A DNA stretch of 64,000 nt from Pseudomonadales bacterium (GCA_019090455.1 JAHRWA010000063.1:1-64000); one strand, 5' to 3'; shown: positions 27,446 to 36,006, counted from the stretch's first letter. Made by a program: numbers and translations. Notes: a model not told the origin generated them from the letters alone.

Positions 27446-28471
27446 TTAAGAGAAGGCCGCTTTGGCATCGTTGGCTTCTTTGATTATGCGCGCCATCACT
27501 TCCGCCACAGTAGGAATATCTTTAATTCGCCCCTGAACCTGACCTACAAGATGAACCCCTTTTTCGCAGTCACCCTCATTGATGGCCAAATCGATGGATT
27601 CCGATGCATTGGCGGCTTGAGATAATTGCAGCATCATTTTCGGTCCTTTGATCAGAGTACCCATAAGGAGCTTTATCCAAGGGATTCCTAATTGCTCTGC
27701 TAGCTGAAAAGAATTTTTCAAAGCGTTAAACAGATTGGGTGGGCTTTTGATGAGTTTCTCTGCCCTTGGGGTTTTCATTATTCGGCAATCCATGCCGTCA
27801 AATTTGGCTGTATAAAGCGTGTCTTCGATTCCCCTTTGTATTACGGCTTGTTTTGTTTTGTCGTGAACGGGGCTTTCTTGTGTGATAGAAAATCGACTGC
27901 CCATTGCAACACCCTGCGCGCCCAATGCCATTGCCGCGATTAAACCTCGGCCGTCAGCAAAGCCACCGGTTCCGATGACAGGGATATCGACTATGTCTGC
28001 TATGGCAGGCGTTAATACTAAAGAAGTGACAGGGCCGCCGTGTGCCGCTGCTTCATACCCTGTGGCCATTAGGGCGTCGACGCCATATCGTTGAGCAGCA
28101 AGCGCATGTCGTTCATTGACAACAGTGGCGATGACCTTGCCACCGTAGGCATGGGCTCGCTCTACTATCCAATCACCTTTACCTAACGAGAAATTGATGA
28201 CCGGGACTTTCTCCGCTAGCGCAATTTCTGCGTTTTCCTTAGATCCTGGCATCATTAGGGTGACGCCGATACCGAAGGGCTTATCGGTTAATGAACGGAT
28301 TTCACGAATACCTGAAAGGGTTTGATCAGCACTTAATGGACCTGTAGCCAGTATTCCCAAACCACCCGCTTCGGAAACGGCAGCAACAAGTTTGGGCACG
28401 GCGACCATGCTCATTCCAGGTAGAACGATAGGGTGTTCAATATTGAAAACGGTAGTGATGTCTTGTTTCAT
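27446..28471 (-). CDS. Nitronate monooxygenase / FMN enoyl-reductase-like protein
   Basis: 341-residue FMN-dependent TIM-barrel protein of the 2-nitropropane dioxygenase family. Visible motifs: HPIVLPGMSMVAVPKLVAAV at the N terminus, GGLGILATG, TGYEAAAHGGPVTSLVL with the conserved His near the flavin, VIGTGGFADGRGLIAAMALG and AQGVAMGSRF for phosphate binding. Substrate cannot be told from sequence: nitronates, or an enoyl-CoA given its position before the racemase and SDR genes on the same strand. It is only a distant relative of PfaD in the same window. Confidence 0.85.
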   Translation of the reverse strand: MKQDITTVFNIEHPIVLPGMSMVAVPKLVAAVSEAGGLGILATGPLSADQTLSGIREIRSLTDKPFGIGVTLMMPGSKENAEIALAEKVPVINFSLGKGDWIVERAHAYGGKVIATVVNERHALAAQRYGVDALMATGYEAAAHGGPVTSLVLTPAIADIVDIPVIGTGGFADGRGLIAAMALGAQGVAMGSRFSITQESPVHDKTKQAVIQRGIEDTLYTAKFDGMDCRIMKTPRAEKLIKSPPNLFNALKNSFQLAEQLGIPWIKLLMGTLIKGPKMMLQLSQAANASESIDLAINEGDCEKGVHLVGQVQGRIKDIPTVAEVMARIIKEANDAKAAFS

Positions 28472-28642
28472 TTTGAAGGTCTACTTAGCAGATGGCCTAC
28501 GCAAGGAGGTCTTTGTTGGGTGTGTAAAAAGAAAGAGTGATTGTATCGACAATGGCGTTTTCTATACAAGATGTATTTTTAAGGTCCTGTGAAGCCAGAT
28601 TGTTTTATGAACGTTAAAAAGACGTTTTGATGGGTGATGATT

Positions 28643-29215
28643 TTACCGTGAATGCTGATCTCTATTCCGCTGTTTCGCGCGTTCACTTTTGCGAAGTAAA
28701 ATATAGACCGCTCCTGTACCGCCGTGATGCTGCTGAGCACTATGGAATGCGAGGACGTCATCCAATTCGACGAGCCACTTATTGACGTAACTTTTGAGGA
28801 GAGCGGGCGGATTACTTCTGGCCCCCTTACCATGGAGTATCATCACTGTGCGCAACTCCATCGAACGAGAGTCGCGAATAAATTCAAAGGTGTCATGTCG
28901 AGCTTGTTCTAGCTTTCTTCTGTGTAAGTCGAGAACGGCTTCAGTGGGGTATTTACCGAGGCGTAGTTTGCGATAAACACCTTCTTGTACACCCTCTTTT
29001 TTGAAATGAATGATGTCGTGTGGATCGATCATGTCGACATAGTCAGAGCTGAGTGTGTTGTTATCTATTTTTGGGTCGGTAGAAGCAGATAGTTGCCGGG
29101 CAATTTGTGCGTCCGTGGGTTTTTTTGACGTCACTATCCGCTGCACGTGCGTCTGCTTGATTGGAACGATGTCGGATGTTTCTTTTTTGAATTGTTCAAA
29201 CTCATCGTCAGTCAT
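28643..29215 (-). CDS. Smr-domain protein (SmrB/YfcN-like)
   Basis: About 190 residues with a C-terminal Smr (MutS2-related) nuclease-type domain: LDLHRRKLEQARHDTFEFI (the conserved LDLHG-like start), RTVMILHGKG (the HGKG motif) and a C-terminal HHGGTGAVYILLR. SmrB proteins of this type cleave mRNA at collided ribosomes in E. coli. I start it at the ATG at 29215 (MTDDEFEQF), which fits the family N terminus; the frame is open upstream for about 46 more codons with no better Shine-Dalgarno sequence. Confidence 0.85.
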   Translation of the reverse strand: MTDDEFEQFKKETSDIVPIKQTHVQRIVTSKKPTDAQIARQLSASTDPKIDNNTLSSDYVDMIDPHDIIHFKKEGVQEGVYRKLRLGKYPTEAVLDLHRRKLEQARHDTFEFIRDSRSMELRTVMILHGKGARSNPPALLKSYVNKWLVELDDVLAFHSAQQHHGGTGAVYILLRKSERAKQRNRDQHSR

Positions 29216-29607
29216 TTGTATTGAATCCAGATTGTTAATTCTTAATGAGGAGAATTTTACTTGGAATGAGTTAACTAGGCTATGACCATGAATTCTAAAT
29301 CGAAACAATATGTTGTCTCTAAACACCCATCCAGGCGTTTTAACTGAAGGCATCGATATTGTCTCGTTTCATTCGGTTCAGTGGTCAGTCCATAGTTAGC
29401 GTCATTTAAGGATAGAATAGAGTTAAAGGAGATCGTTTTATGATCAGAAATCAAATCATTAAAGACTTTGGGTTCGAGTAAATGCTCAATATTAGGGCGG
29501 AATGACTGTAAAAATAGGTCTATTTCCTTTACTGTACGCCACCGGCAGAGAAGCTCAGCGTTTGATGGTCTGCCAATGCCATTTTGTTTTGTTAAGGAGT
29601 TTTATCC
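29216..29607. other. Intergenic region between Smr and DRE-TIM genes
   Basis: About 390 nt between divergent genes. The only coding signal is the very short frame at 29440-29481, which has a strong Shine-Dalgarno sequence. No clear promoter pair was identified. Confidence 0.4.
29440..29481 (+). CDS. Possible 13-residue leader peptide or microprotein
   Basis: ATG-to-TAA frame encoding MIRNQIIKDFGFE. It is preceded by AAAGGAG (29425-29431) at an ideal 8-nt spacing, a better site than most genes here have. It lies 126 nt upstream of the DRE-TIM gene on the same strand. It could be a translated leader or chance; no codon pattern suggests attenuation. Confidence 0.3.
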   Translation: MIRNQIIKDFGFE

Positions 29608-30567
29608 ATGTTCCGTGAAAAATTGAAAGTGCTAGATTGCACCATCCGTGATGGCGGTTTAATTAATAACTACCACTTTAGTGATGATTTCGTTAAAGCT
29701 GTCTATCAGGGCGTGTGTAAATCGGGCGTTGATTACATGGAAATTGGTAAGAAACTCTGCGAGAGCGATGTCTATACACGAGAAGCTTACGGCAAGTGGA
29801 ACTTCTGTGATGAGGACGACTTAAAGCGAATCGTGGATTCCTACGAAGGGGAAACGCGATCTGTCTTAGCTGTCATGTATGACGTGGGTCGGGTCGATAC
29901 GCACAGTCTATTACCTGCCGAGCAAAGCGTAGTAGGGATGATTCGCACAGCCTGTTATGTGGCTGATATCGATAAAGGCTTAGACCTGGTTAAAGCCTGT
30001 AAGGATCAAGGTTACGAAACTACCATTAATATCATGGCTCCCTCGGCTGCGATCGAAACGGATCTAATCGAAGCATTACAACAAGTCGAAGAAACGCCAG
30101 AAGTGGATTACCTTTATTTTGTCGATAGTTTTGGCGCGTTTTACTCCGAACAAATAACCGCTTTCCTAAAACTCTTTAAGACCTATGCGCCGAGCAAAGA
30201 GCTTGGGTTTCATGGACACAATAACCAGCAGCTCGCATTTTCCAATACTCAGCAGTGTATTATTGAAGGGGTTAATTTATTAGATGCCACTGTAAATGGT
30301 ATTGGCCGTGGTGCTGGAAATTGCAATCTAGAGTTGTTACTCAACTTTTTGAAAAATCCCAAATTTGATGTCCGCCCTGTCTACAAAGTCATTCAGGATT
30401 ATATGATTGATTTGCGCAAAGAGATCGAGTGGGGATTCAATGATATTTATGGTGTTAGTGGGTATCTTAATCAACATCCGCGCGCAGCGATGAAGCAGCG
30501 CTCTGATCAAGAGAATAAAGATAACTGTTATGATTTCTTGCTGGAAAGCCTTGGCGATCTTGAGTGA
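29608..30567 (+). CDS. DRE-TIM metallolyase family aldolase-like protein
   Basis: 319 residues with the HMGL-like/DRE-TIM metallolyase signature: LDCTIRDGG at residues 9-17 (the DRDGG-like strand 1), GFHGHNNQQLA near 200 (metal-binding HxHN) and NGIGRGAGN (glycine-rich loop). This superfamily includes 4-hydroxy-2-oxovalerate aldolase, HMG-CoA lyase and isopropylmalate synthase; this subgroup (CTIRDGG, about 320 residues) is usually annotated only as an aldolase-like protein, and its substrate is unknown. AAGGAG precedes the ATG. It stands alone and ends just before a strong bidirectional terminator. Confidence 0.8.
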   Translation: MFREKLKVLDCTIRDGGLINNYHFSDDFVKAVYQGVCKSGVDYMEIGKKLCESDVYTREAYGKWNFCDEDDLKRIVDSYEGETRSVLAVMYDVGRVDTHSLLPAEQSVVGMIRTACYVADIDKGLDLVKACKDQGYETTINIMAPSAAIETDLIEALQQVEETPEVDYLYFVDSFGAFYSEQITAFLKLFKTYAPSKELGFHGHNNQQLAFSNTQQCIIEGVNLLDATVNGIGRGAGNCNLELLLNFLKNPKFDVRPVYKVIQDYMIDLRKEIEWGFNDIYGVSGYLNQHPRAAMKQRSDQENKDNCYDFLLESLGDLE

Positions 30568-30582
30568 AATGATTTTCGGTAT

Positions 30583-30634
30583 TGGGTTGAAATAAAAAAG
30601 CGCTGCTTAGTCAGCGCTTTTTTATTTCAACCCA
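30583..30634 (+). terminator. Bidirectional intrinsic terminator with a 23-bp perfect stem
   Basis: A 23-bp perfect inverted repeat (30583-30605 and 30612-30634) has a 6-nt loop CTTAGT. The core AAAAAAGCGCTG/CAGCGCTTTTTT gives a GC stem followed by T6 on each strand. It can end the DRE-TIM transcript on the + strand and the zinc-ribbon/LysR transcript on the minus strand. The stop codon of the minus-strand zinc-ribbon frame lies inside the stem. Confidence 0.93.
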
Positions 30635-30795
30635 GAGAACAAGCAGGTCAAGGCGATAAACAATAGACTAAAAACTATTAACCCCTTTAATACACGTTCT
30701 TTTCTTTTTCTGCGCCAAGAAATCTGTTACGTTGTTTTTTGCTGGCTCGTCAACTCAATTCCACAGTGTGGGCATTCACAATCGTCTAGATACAT
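30622..30795 (-). pseudogene. Small zinc-ribbon membrane protein gene interrupted by one in-frame TAA
   Basis: A 58-codon minus-strand frame from ATG 30795 to TAA 30622, with one internal TAA at 30727-30729. Before the stop: MYLDDCECPHCGIEL, a zinc-ribbon half with CxCxxC. After it, still in frame: a basic segment (RRKRKER) and a hydrophobic span (GLIVFSLLFIALTCLFSG), then a normal stop. The two parts make a coherent small protein of zinc-ribbon, basic stretch, single TM type. The lesion is a single codon (for example CAA to TAA). It lies 51 nt downstream of the LysR gene on the same strand. It may be a fresh pseudogene, a sequence error or readthrough. Confidence 0.55.
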
Positions 30796-30846
30796 TATTA
30801 ATGCACATTGTTTGTTTATTTCCTTTATTCTGATGTTATTTCACGG

Positions 30847-31710
30847 TTACCACTCTTTCGAAAAAGCCTTTGCTAAATGTTGCATGACTAATTTTATTCT
30901 TTCTACATTGCGTAAGTCGGGGTGCGTTAATAGCCACAAGTGACTGGCTTGACTCTCCTTAAAGCCAAACAGCCTTTTCAACCCAGGTCGACATTGGTCG
31001 TCGGGTAAAATTGCCAAACCCTGGCCTGATTCAACAAAGTAAGACATGGCGGTTAAGTCATCGCAGCGCGTTATTATTTGAATCGATAAATGCTTGTCTA
31101 ACCAGATGAATGCAGGCAGACGATTCATCGTACCTGTAGCACCGATTAAAGAGTGTTTTTTTAATTGATCTATTCTGGTAGGCAAACCGAATCTCTTTTC
31201 ATATTTTTTACTCCCAAAAACACTCCAATTGAGAGTGCTTACTTGTCTTCCTATTAGATGTTCTGGTGGTGCAGATGTGGCTCGCACGGCAATGTCAGCT
31301 TGGCGATTAGACATATTAAATTCTAGGTTGCTAACTAATAACTCAATCTGAATTTCAGGATATTCGATGTTAAAGTCAGTTATATAGCGAGGTAAAAATC
31401 GATAAGCGATATTGTTGGGAGCCGTGATTTTAACAACACCTTTGGGTTCAAAATCTTTGCCAACAATGTGGCGCTCTATACCATCAAATGAATTCTCGAT
31501 ATTTTGTGCAAGATCAAGCAGCTCATGTCCTAGCGCTGTTAACTCATAGCGATTATTGATACGTTCAAACAAATTGCCACCTATATTTTTCTCAAAGGTG
31601 TTCAAACGCCGGAAGATGGTTGAGTGATTTACCACAAGATCGTTGGCTGCCCCAGATAGTGACCCGCGGCGAGCAATTGCAAGAAATACTTTTAATGAAT
31701 TCCAATCCAT
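30847..31710 (-). CDS. LysR-family transcriptional regulator
   Basis: 287 residues. The N-terminal winged helix-turn-helix (MDWNSLKVFLAIARRGSLSG ... VVNHSTIFRRLNTFEKNIG) is followed by a LysR substrate-binding domain (KGVVKITAPNNIAYRFLPRY and onward). It is divergent from the DoxX-GST pair and probably controls it, a common arrangement. I start at ATG 31710, preceded by AGAAG; a TTG at 31740 would add ten residues and overlap the operator-like repeat. Two 14-bp palindromic repeats in the divergent region fit LysR T-N11-A boxes. Confidence 0.9.
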   Translation of the reverse strand: MDWNSLKVFLAIARRGSLSGAANDLVVNHSTIFRRLNTFEKNIGGNLFERINNRYELTALGHELLDLAQNIENSFDGIERHIVGKDFEPKGVVKITAPNNIAYRFLPRYITDFNIEYPEIQIELLVSNLEFNMSNRQADIAVRATSAPPEHLIGRQVSTLNWSVFGSKKYEKRFGLPTRIDQLKKHSLIGATGTMNRLPAFIWLDKHLSIQIITRCDDLTAMSYFVESGQGLAILPDDQCRPGLKRLFGFKESQASHLWLLTHPDLRNVERIKLVMQHLAKAFSKEW

Positions 31711-31734
31711 ACATTTCTTCTTGTTATTTACTTT

Positions 31735-31790
31735 TTGCAAAAATGCAATTTCGATTTGCTAATTTTGGCAATATATTTGCAAAAACGCAA
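31735..31790. promoter_or_regulatory. Pair of LysR-type operator boxes in the LysR/DoxX divergent region
   Basis: TTGCAAAAATGCAA at 31735-31748 and TTGCAAAAACGCAA at 31777-31790 differ at one base. Their starts are 42 bp apart, four helical turns, so they face the same side of the helix. The first is a perfect TTGCA/TGCAA dyad that fits the LysR T-N11-A rule. A plausible promoter toward DoxX is TTCGAT (31750-31755) with TATATT (31772-31777), spacing 16, the second box beginning at the end of its -10. Confidence 0.6.
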
Positions 31791-31835
31791 CATGCATAAT
31801 GTAGAGGCATTCAATTAAATAGGAGATCATTCAAA

Positions 31836-32261
31836 ATGAACAATTTAGTAAATTCTCACACTAGTGCACTAATCTTACGAGTTTCACTCGCGGTGGTACT
31901 GCTGGCACACAGCCTCTACCTTAAGTTGGTGGTCTTTACCTTGGCTGGTACTGCACAGTATTTTGGTTCAATTGGATTGCCGGATACACTGGCCTATATT
32001 GTATTTTTCATAGAGGCTGTCGCCGGTGTGGCGTTGATATTGGGTTTTAAAACTCGTTTTTTCGCAGCACTGGTTATACCTATCCTATTGGGCGCAACAT
32101 GGGCGCATTCTAGTAATGGTTGGTTATTTACTAACGCGGGAGGTGGCTGGGAATATCCGTTATTGCTTTCGATTATGGCGTTGGTACAGATCGGACTGGG
32201 AGATGGTAAATATGCTATCAGTCATTTCCTCTCGTCAAGACGACAGATTGCAAAATCGTAG
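31836..32261 (+). CDS. DoxX-family membrane protein
   Basis: 141 residues with four hydrophobic segments and DoxX features: ALILRVSLAVVLLAHSLYLK, FGSIGLPDTLAYIVFFIEAV, GVALILGFKTRFFAALVIPI and WAHSSNGWLFTNAGGGWEYP. DoxX proteins are small inner-membrane proteins often linked to redox or thiol stress. Shine-Dalgarno AGGAG precedes the ATG. The GST gene follows after 12 nt, so the two are likely one operon under the divergent LysR regulator. Confidence 0.88.
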   Translation: MNNLVNSHTSALILRVSLAVVLLAHSLYLKLVVFTLAGTAQYFGSIGLPDTLAYIVFFIEAVAGVALILGFKTRFFAALVIPILLGATWAHSSNGWLFTNAGGGWEYPLLLSIMALVQIGLGDGKYAISHFLSSRRQIAKS

Positions 32262-32273
32262 GAGCGTTACCCC

Positions 32274-32957
32274 ATGAAGCAACAAAACTATCACCTTGTA
32301 TCTCATGCGCTTTGCCCCTATGTGCAGCGTTCGATCATTACCTTGGAAGAGAAAAATATAGCCTACATCAGAACTGATATTGATCTAGCCAATAAACCGG
32401 CATGGTTTGTCCCAATATCCCCGATGGGGAAAGTGCCAATCTTATTGGTTGATGAAACACACACTTTGTTTGAGTCCACTATCATTTGCGAGTATCTGGA
32501 TGAAGTGACGCCTGGCTCCTTGCATCCAGTTGATAGTCTTGAGAAAGCACATCATCGTGCTTGGATTGAGTTTGGTTCTAGCATATTGAGTGAAATCGCT
32601 CGATTGTATAATGCAAAGACGGAATTAGATTTTAAAGATTTACAGGCCGCTATACGAAATTGTTTTAGACAAATAGAGAGAGAAATGAGTGGTGGTGCGT
32701 TTTTCTCTGGGGAAAAGTTTCACTTAATTGATGCGGTGTATGGACCCATCTTTCGATATTTTGAAGTGTTCGATACTTTTACTCAATGGGATACGTTTGT
32801 TGATTTACCCAAGTGTATATTGTGGCGTAATGCTTTAAAACAACGACCATCCGTTGTAACGGCAGTGACACAAGATTATGGAAAGCTATTGACCGGTTTT
32901 TTACTAGAACGTGAAAGTTATATATCACAGCTTATCAATAAACAAGGAAGGTACTAA
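32274..32957 (+). CDS. Glutathione S-transferase family protein
   Basis: 227 residues. The N-terminal thioredoxin-like domain has LVSHALCPYVQRSIITLEEK, with the catalytic Cys in the omega/SspA-like CPY motif, then PISPMGKVPILLVDE with the cis-Pro and LFESTIICEYLDE with the Glu-Ser glutathione contact. The C-terminal part is the all-helical GST domain. It is more like omega/zeta-type thiol transferases than classical conjugating GSTs. It lies 12 nt after the DoxX gene. Confidence 0.88.
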   Translation: MKQQNYHLVSHALCPYVQRSIITLEEKNIAYIRTDIDLANKPAWFVPISPMGKVPILLVDETHTLFESTIICEYLDEVTPGSLHPVDSLEKAHHRAWIEFGSSILSEIARLYNAKTELDFKDLQAAIRNCFRQIEREMSGGAFFSGEKFHLIDAVYGPIFRYFEVFDTFTQWDTFVDLPKCILWRNALKQRPSVVTAVTQDYGKLLTGFLLERESYISQLINKQGRY

Positions 32958-33156
32958 CAAGGAGGGTAAGCGGTCAACTACAGGGTGTATGCTTGAGCGC
33001 TTACAAATATTGTAGAATAATTATTGAATGTTTAAATAGTTTGTTAGTGGGGAATGAAGAGTGTCAGTCAATTAACTCTGTATTTGAATGAAATGACTAG
33101 TATTCATGTCCAGTACCATAAAACCAAAATTGATGAAATGAAACTAGGGTGATTTG

Positions 33157-34215
33157 ATGATACAAAGTATAGGGAAAGTATTTCTGATCGTTGTAATATT
33201 TGCCTCTACGGGGTGCTGGCGTGACGGGGCACTTATTGTTAACGAGCCTATTGGCGTAGTAGAAAAATCGCTAAACAATATTCCTGTGCTAATGCATGAA
33301 AACGATGTTGTGGGTTTATCCGTTATCGTTATTCGGGACAACAAAGTCAGAATTTCAAAATTTTTTGGATATGCTGATTTAGGCTTAGCGAGAAAAATAA
33401 ACGAGCATACTGTCTACAAGGCAGCCTCCCTTGGGAAGCCAATATTTGCTTATATAGTCGTTTCCTTGGCGCAACAGAAAAAAATAGATCTGGATAAACC
33501 GCTATATTTGTATAGGGGTGGAGACGTCGTAGATAATGACCCTTTTTCTAAAGAAATAACGGCAAGAATGGTGCTATCACATACAACTGGATTGCCAAAT
33601 TTAGGCAAGCAGGTGACCCCCAAATTTAGCTTTAAACCTGGTAGCGATTTTCAATATTCCGGTTATGGGTATCAGTACTTGCAGGGTGTTATTGAAACGA
33701 TTACGCAAAAAAGCTTGAACGCATTAGCGATTGAAATAGTTTTTACTCCATTATCTATGATTGCAAGCAGCTATCAATGGCGCAAGGACTATGAAGATGT
33801 CATATCAAATAGCTATGGTGATAGCGCAGACAAATACGAAGTAAATCAAGAAGCTCAAACAGGTTATGCTGCTTGGAGTCTGTATACAACTCCAGAAGAC
33901 TACTCAAAGTTTGTTACCCATATTATGAGCTCTTCAAAAGAGATAGGTAGTATTGCATCTCAATTGCTCACACCAACAGTGAATGTGGCCAAAGGTGTAA
34001 AGTGGGGGGTGGGATGGGGCATACAAGATACCACACCGAATGAGTCGTTCTGGCATTGGGGCAGTAAGGCTGGGTTTAAACATTTCGTTGTAGCGTATCC
34101 AGTAGAGAAGGTGGCCGTAATTGTTATGACAAATAGTAGAAAGTCATTCCAAATCGTTGATGATATTATGGCGATATCTATTGGGGGCAGTTATCCATCT
34201 TACGATTGGTTCTGA
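33157..34215 (+). CDS. Serine hydrolase, class C beta-lactamase-like lipoprotein
   Basis: 352 residues. The N terminus is a lipoprotein signal (IGKVFLIVVIFASTGC, lipobox STGC), so the product is lipid-anchored in the envelope. The serine beta-lactamase/DD-peptidase fold is shown by SLGK (SxxK nucleophile, in KAASLGKPIF), YSGYGYQYL (Y-x-N-like motif, with Gly replacing Asn) and HWGSKAGFKHF (the KTG-equivalent). Family members are peptidases or esterases and only sometimes beta-lactamases, so resistance cannot be inferred. ATG 33157 has AGGGTG upstream. Confidence 0.85.
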   Translation: MIQSIGKVFLIVVIFASTGCWRDGALIVNEPIGVVEKSLNNIPVLMHENDVVGLSVIVIRDNKVRISKFFGYADLGLARKINEHTVYKAASLGKPIFAYIVVSLAQQKKIDLDKPLYLYRGGDVVDNDPFSKEITARMVLSHTTGLPNLGKQVTPKFSFKPGSDFQYSGYGYQYLQGVIETITQKSLNALAIEIVFTPLSMIASSYQWRKDYEDVISNSYGDSADKYEVNQEAQTGYAAWSLYTTPEDYSKFVTHIMSSSKEIGSIASQLLTPTVNVAKGVKWGVGWGIQDTTPNESFWHWGSKAGFKHFVVAYPVEKVAVIVMTNSRKSFQIVDDIMAISIGGSYPSYDWF

Positions 34216-34360
34216 GAATAAATCTTACGTCATGCGCTGCGTAAATTTACTCAATTTTAAGGCGCAGTTCAGATGCAGATGTGATTGGTGTAAATAATTA
34301 GTCGGCTATCAAATTTCGGTAGAATTAACGTCGAAAATTAGACGTTGTAATGTGCGTAAG

Positions 34361-34381
34361 GTGTTAGGTGTTAGGTGTTAG
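34361..34381 (+). repeat. 7-bp tandem repeat ending at a Shine-Dalgarno sequence
   Basis: Three copies of GTGTTAG run directly into AGGAGG before the ATG at 34390. Copy-number change would alter the leader but not the reading frame. Confidence 0.6.
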
Positions 34382-34389
34382 GAGGTCGA

Positions 34390-34881
34390 ATGATTCGAGA
34401 AGCTACGGAAAAAGATGCAGAAGCGATAGCTGAAATTTATAACTATTACATACAGAAGACGGTTGTTACGTTTGAAGAAGAGGATCTTGATGAATATGCT
34501 TTGAGTGAACGAATGCATAAAGTTCAAATGTCAGGTTTCTCTTGGCTTGTTGCTGTTGAAAATGAAAAAATAATTGGTTACTCATATTCGTCTGAATGGA
34601 ATGGACGTGGAGCTTATAAAAGTACAGCAGAAGTTTCCGTATATCTATCGCCTAGTCTCAAGGCTAAAGGGTGGGGAACAAAACTATACCAGGCGTTATT
34701 TTCTCGCCTGCGAGATAAGTCTATACATGTCGTTATTGGCGGTATTACATTACCGAATCCTGCTAGCATTGCCATACATGAAAAATTTGGTATGGAAAAA
34801 GTAGCCCATTTCAAAGAGATTGGGTATAAGTTTGGTCAGTGGCTAGATGTGGGTTATTGGCAGGTGAAGCTAAATGTGTAA
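34390..34881 (+). CDS. GNAT N-acetyltransferase, phosphinothricin acetyltransferase-like
   Basis: 163 residues from ATG 34390, preceded by a near-perfect AGGAGG. It matches the PAT/Bar-like GNAT subgroup: IREATEKDAEAIAEIYNYYI, TVVTFEEEDLDEYALSERM, FSWLVAVENEKIIGYSYSSE, TAEVSVYLSPSLKAKGWGTK (acetyl-CoA pyrophosphate loop KAKGWGT) and NPASIAIHEKFGMEKVAHFK. It would acetylate an amine, possibly a toxic amino acid analogue such as methionine sulfoximine. It stands alone. Confidence 0.88.
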   Translation: MIREATEKDAEAIAEIYNYYIQKTVVTFEEEDLDEYALSERMHKVQMSGFSWLVAVENEKIIGYSYSSEWNGRGAYKSTAEVSVYLSPSLKAKGWGTKLYQALFSRLRDKSIHVVIGGITLPNPASIAIHEKFGMEKVAHFKEIGYKFGQWLDVGYWQVKLNV

Positions 34882-35290
34882 CCAAGCCATTAAGTTCGCT
34901 CTCTGCGAGGGGGCGCAGCATTTCAAGGAAAATATATAATAAAGTGAAAAGCTGGCATTTATAAGTGTGTTGAGATGATTGATGTTCTCTCTTGCAAAGA
35001 ATGATCCTCTGGATTTCAATAAGGTCTTCATCTAGCCTTACGGGCGGAAAGGTGAAGGAGAACTTACAAAGTAATGGGGTCTGAATATACTGCGTTTAAG
35101 GTGGTCATGGGGCTAGGTTGGGATATCGATGAAACTCAATTTTATCAATGATACCCTAACACTGAAAATGTTGATGGTTTTTCTCCTGTAATATTTAAAA
35201 TATTCAGTTCGTTCGATATCGCTCACTGGTACGGGCAAGAAACCGCGCGACCCTAACCGCGCGACCCTAATGTAAACGTTAGATAAAATA
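34882..35290. other. Intergenic region with a GC-rich tandem duplication
   Basis: 409 nt without a supportable gene. A 14-bp unit CCGCGCGACCCTAA is tandemly duplicated at 35243-35270 just before the Crp-like gene. A 25-codon frame near 35073 has no good ribosome binding site and was not called. Confidence 0.45.
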
Positions 35291-35896
35291 GTGGAATTTA
35301 TGACATTAGCTGATGATGAGAATGCCTTCTTTGCATTAAAAAAAACGCTAGAGTCCTATTCACCCATTAGTGAAGAAACTTGGCGGGCATTTAGGGGCAT
35401 ATCTAAATTTCGAACACTAACAAAACACTCGATTCTCTATCGTGCAGGGGAAGTCCCCGATTCTTATGCCTTCGTTTATCAGGGACTGATTCGATGTTTT
35501 GTCTGTGATGCAAAAGGCAGTGAGTATAATAAGAACTTTTTTGATGAAGGGATGTTCCCGGGGTCAATGACGGCATTATTAACCTCTACTCCGTCTGTTC
35601 TCGTTTTTGAGGCAGTAGAAGATGTACTCATTATTGAGATAAATTTTGTAGCCTACAGAAAGTTGATGATCGAAAAGGACGATTTGAAGTTGTTTCAAAT
35701 CTATTATCTAGAAAAAAATTGGTTGTTAGCGAAGGACGCTCGAGAAATCGAAATTGTGCAGGATGATGCAACTGCACGGTATTTACGTTTTATTGAACAG
35801 TATCCAAGCCTTGTCGGTCGCTTGCCTCAGTATCATATCGCTTCTCATCTTGGTATTACTCCTACGCAATTAAGCCGTATTCGAAAAAACTTGTAG
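35291..35896 (+). CDS. Crp/Fnr-type cyclic-nucleotide-binding-domain regulator
   Basis: 201 residues with a cNMP-binding beta-barrel (SILYRAGEVPDSYAFVYQGL, FFDEGMFPGSMTALL, AVEDVLIIEINF) and a short C-terminal helix-turn-helix (YHIASHLGITPTQLSRIRK). This matches the subgroup of small Crp-like regulators with degenerate ligand sites that rarely bind cAMP. GTG 35291 or ATG 35300 could be the start; neither has a strong Shine-Dalgarno sequence. It may act on the following nitroreductase gene (inference). Confidence 0.82.
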   Translation: MEFMTLADDENAFFALKKTLESYSPISEETWRAFRGISKFRTLTKHSILYRAGEVPDSYAFVYQGLIRCFVCDAKGSEYNKNFFDEGMFPGSMTALLTSTPSVLVFEAVEDVLIIEINFVAYRKLMIEKDDLKLFQIYYLEKNWLLAKDAREIEIVQDDATARYLRFIEQYPSLVGRLPQYHIASHLGITPTQLSRIRKNL

Positions 35897-36006
35897 CTTA
35901 TCAACCTATGTAAATGTCATCCAAGGTTTATCCCCGTATTCTGTCCTTTATCAGCTGGCCCAGTAATTTTCCTGGCCAACCATTCATAACACTTGGATCG
36001 ATTAAG

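Noticed and set aside
33052-33150. Short + strand frame (about 32 codons) before the beta-lactamase-like gene
   Set aside because: A Shine-Dalgarno-like GGGG is too close to the ATG and no family is recognised.
35073-35150. 25-codon frame upstream of the Crp-like gene
   Set aside because: Poor ribosome binding site and no similarity noted.
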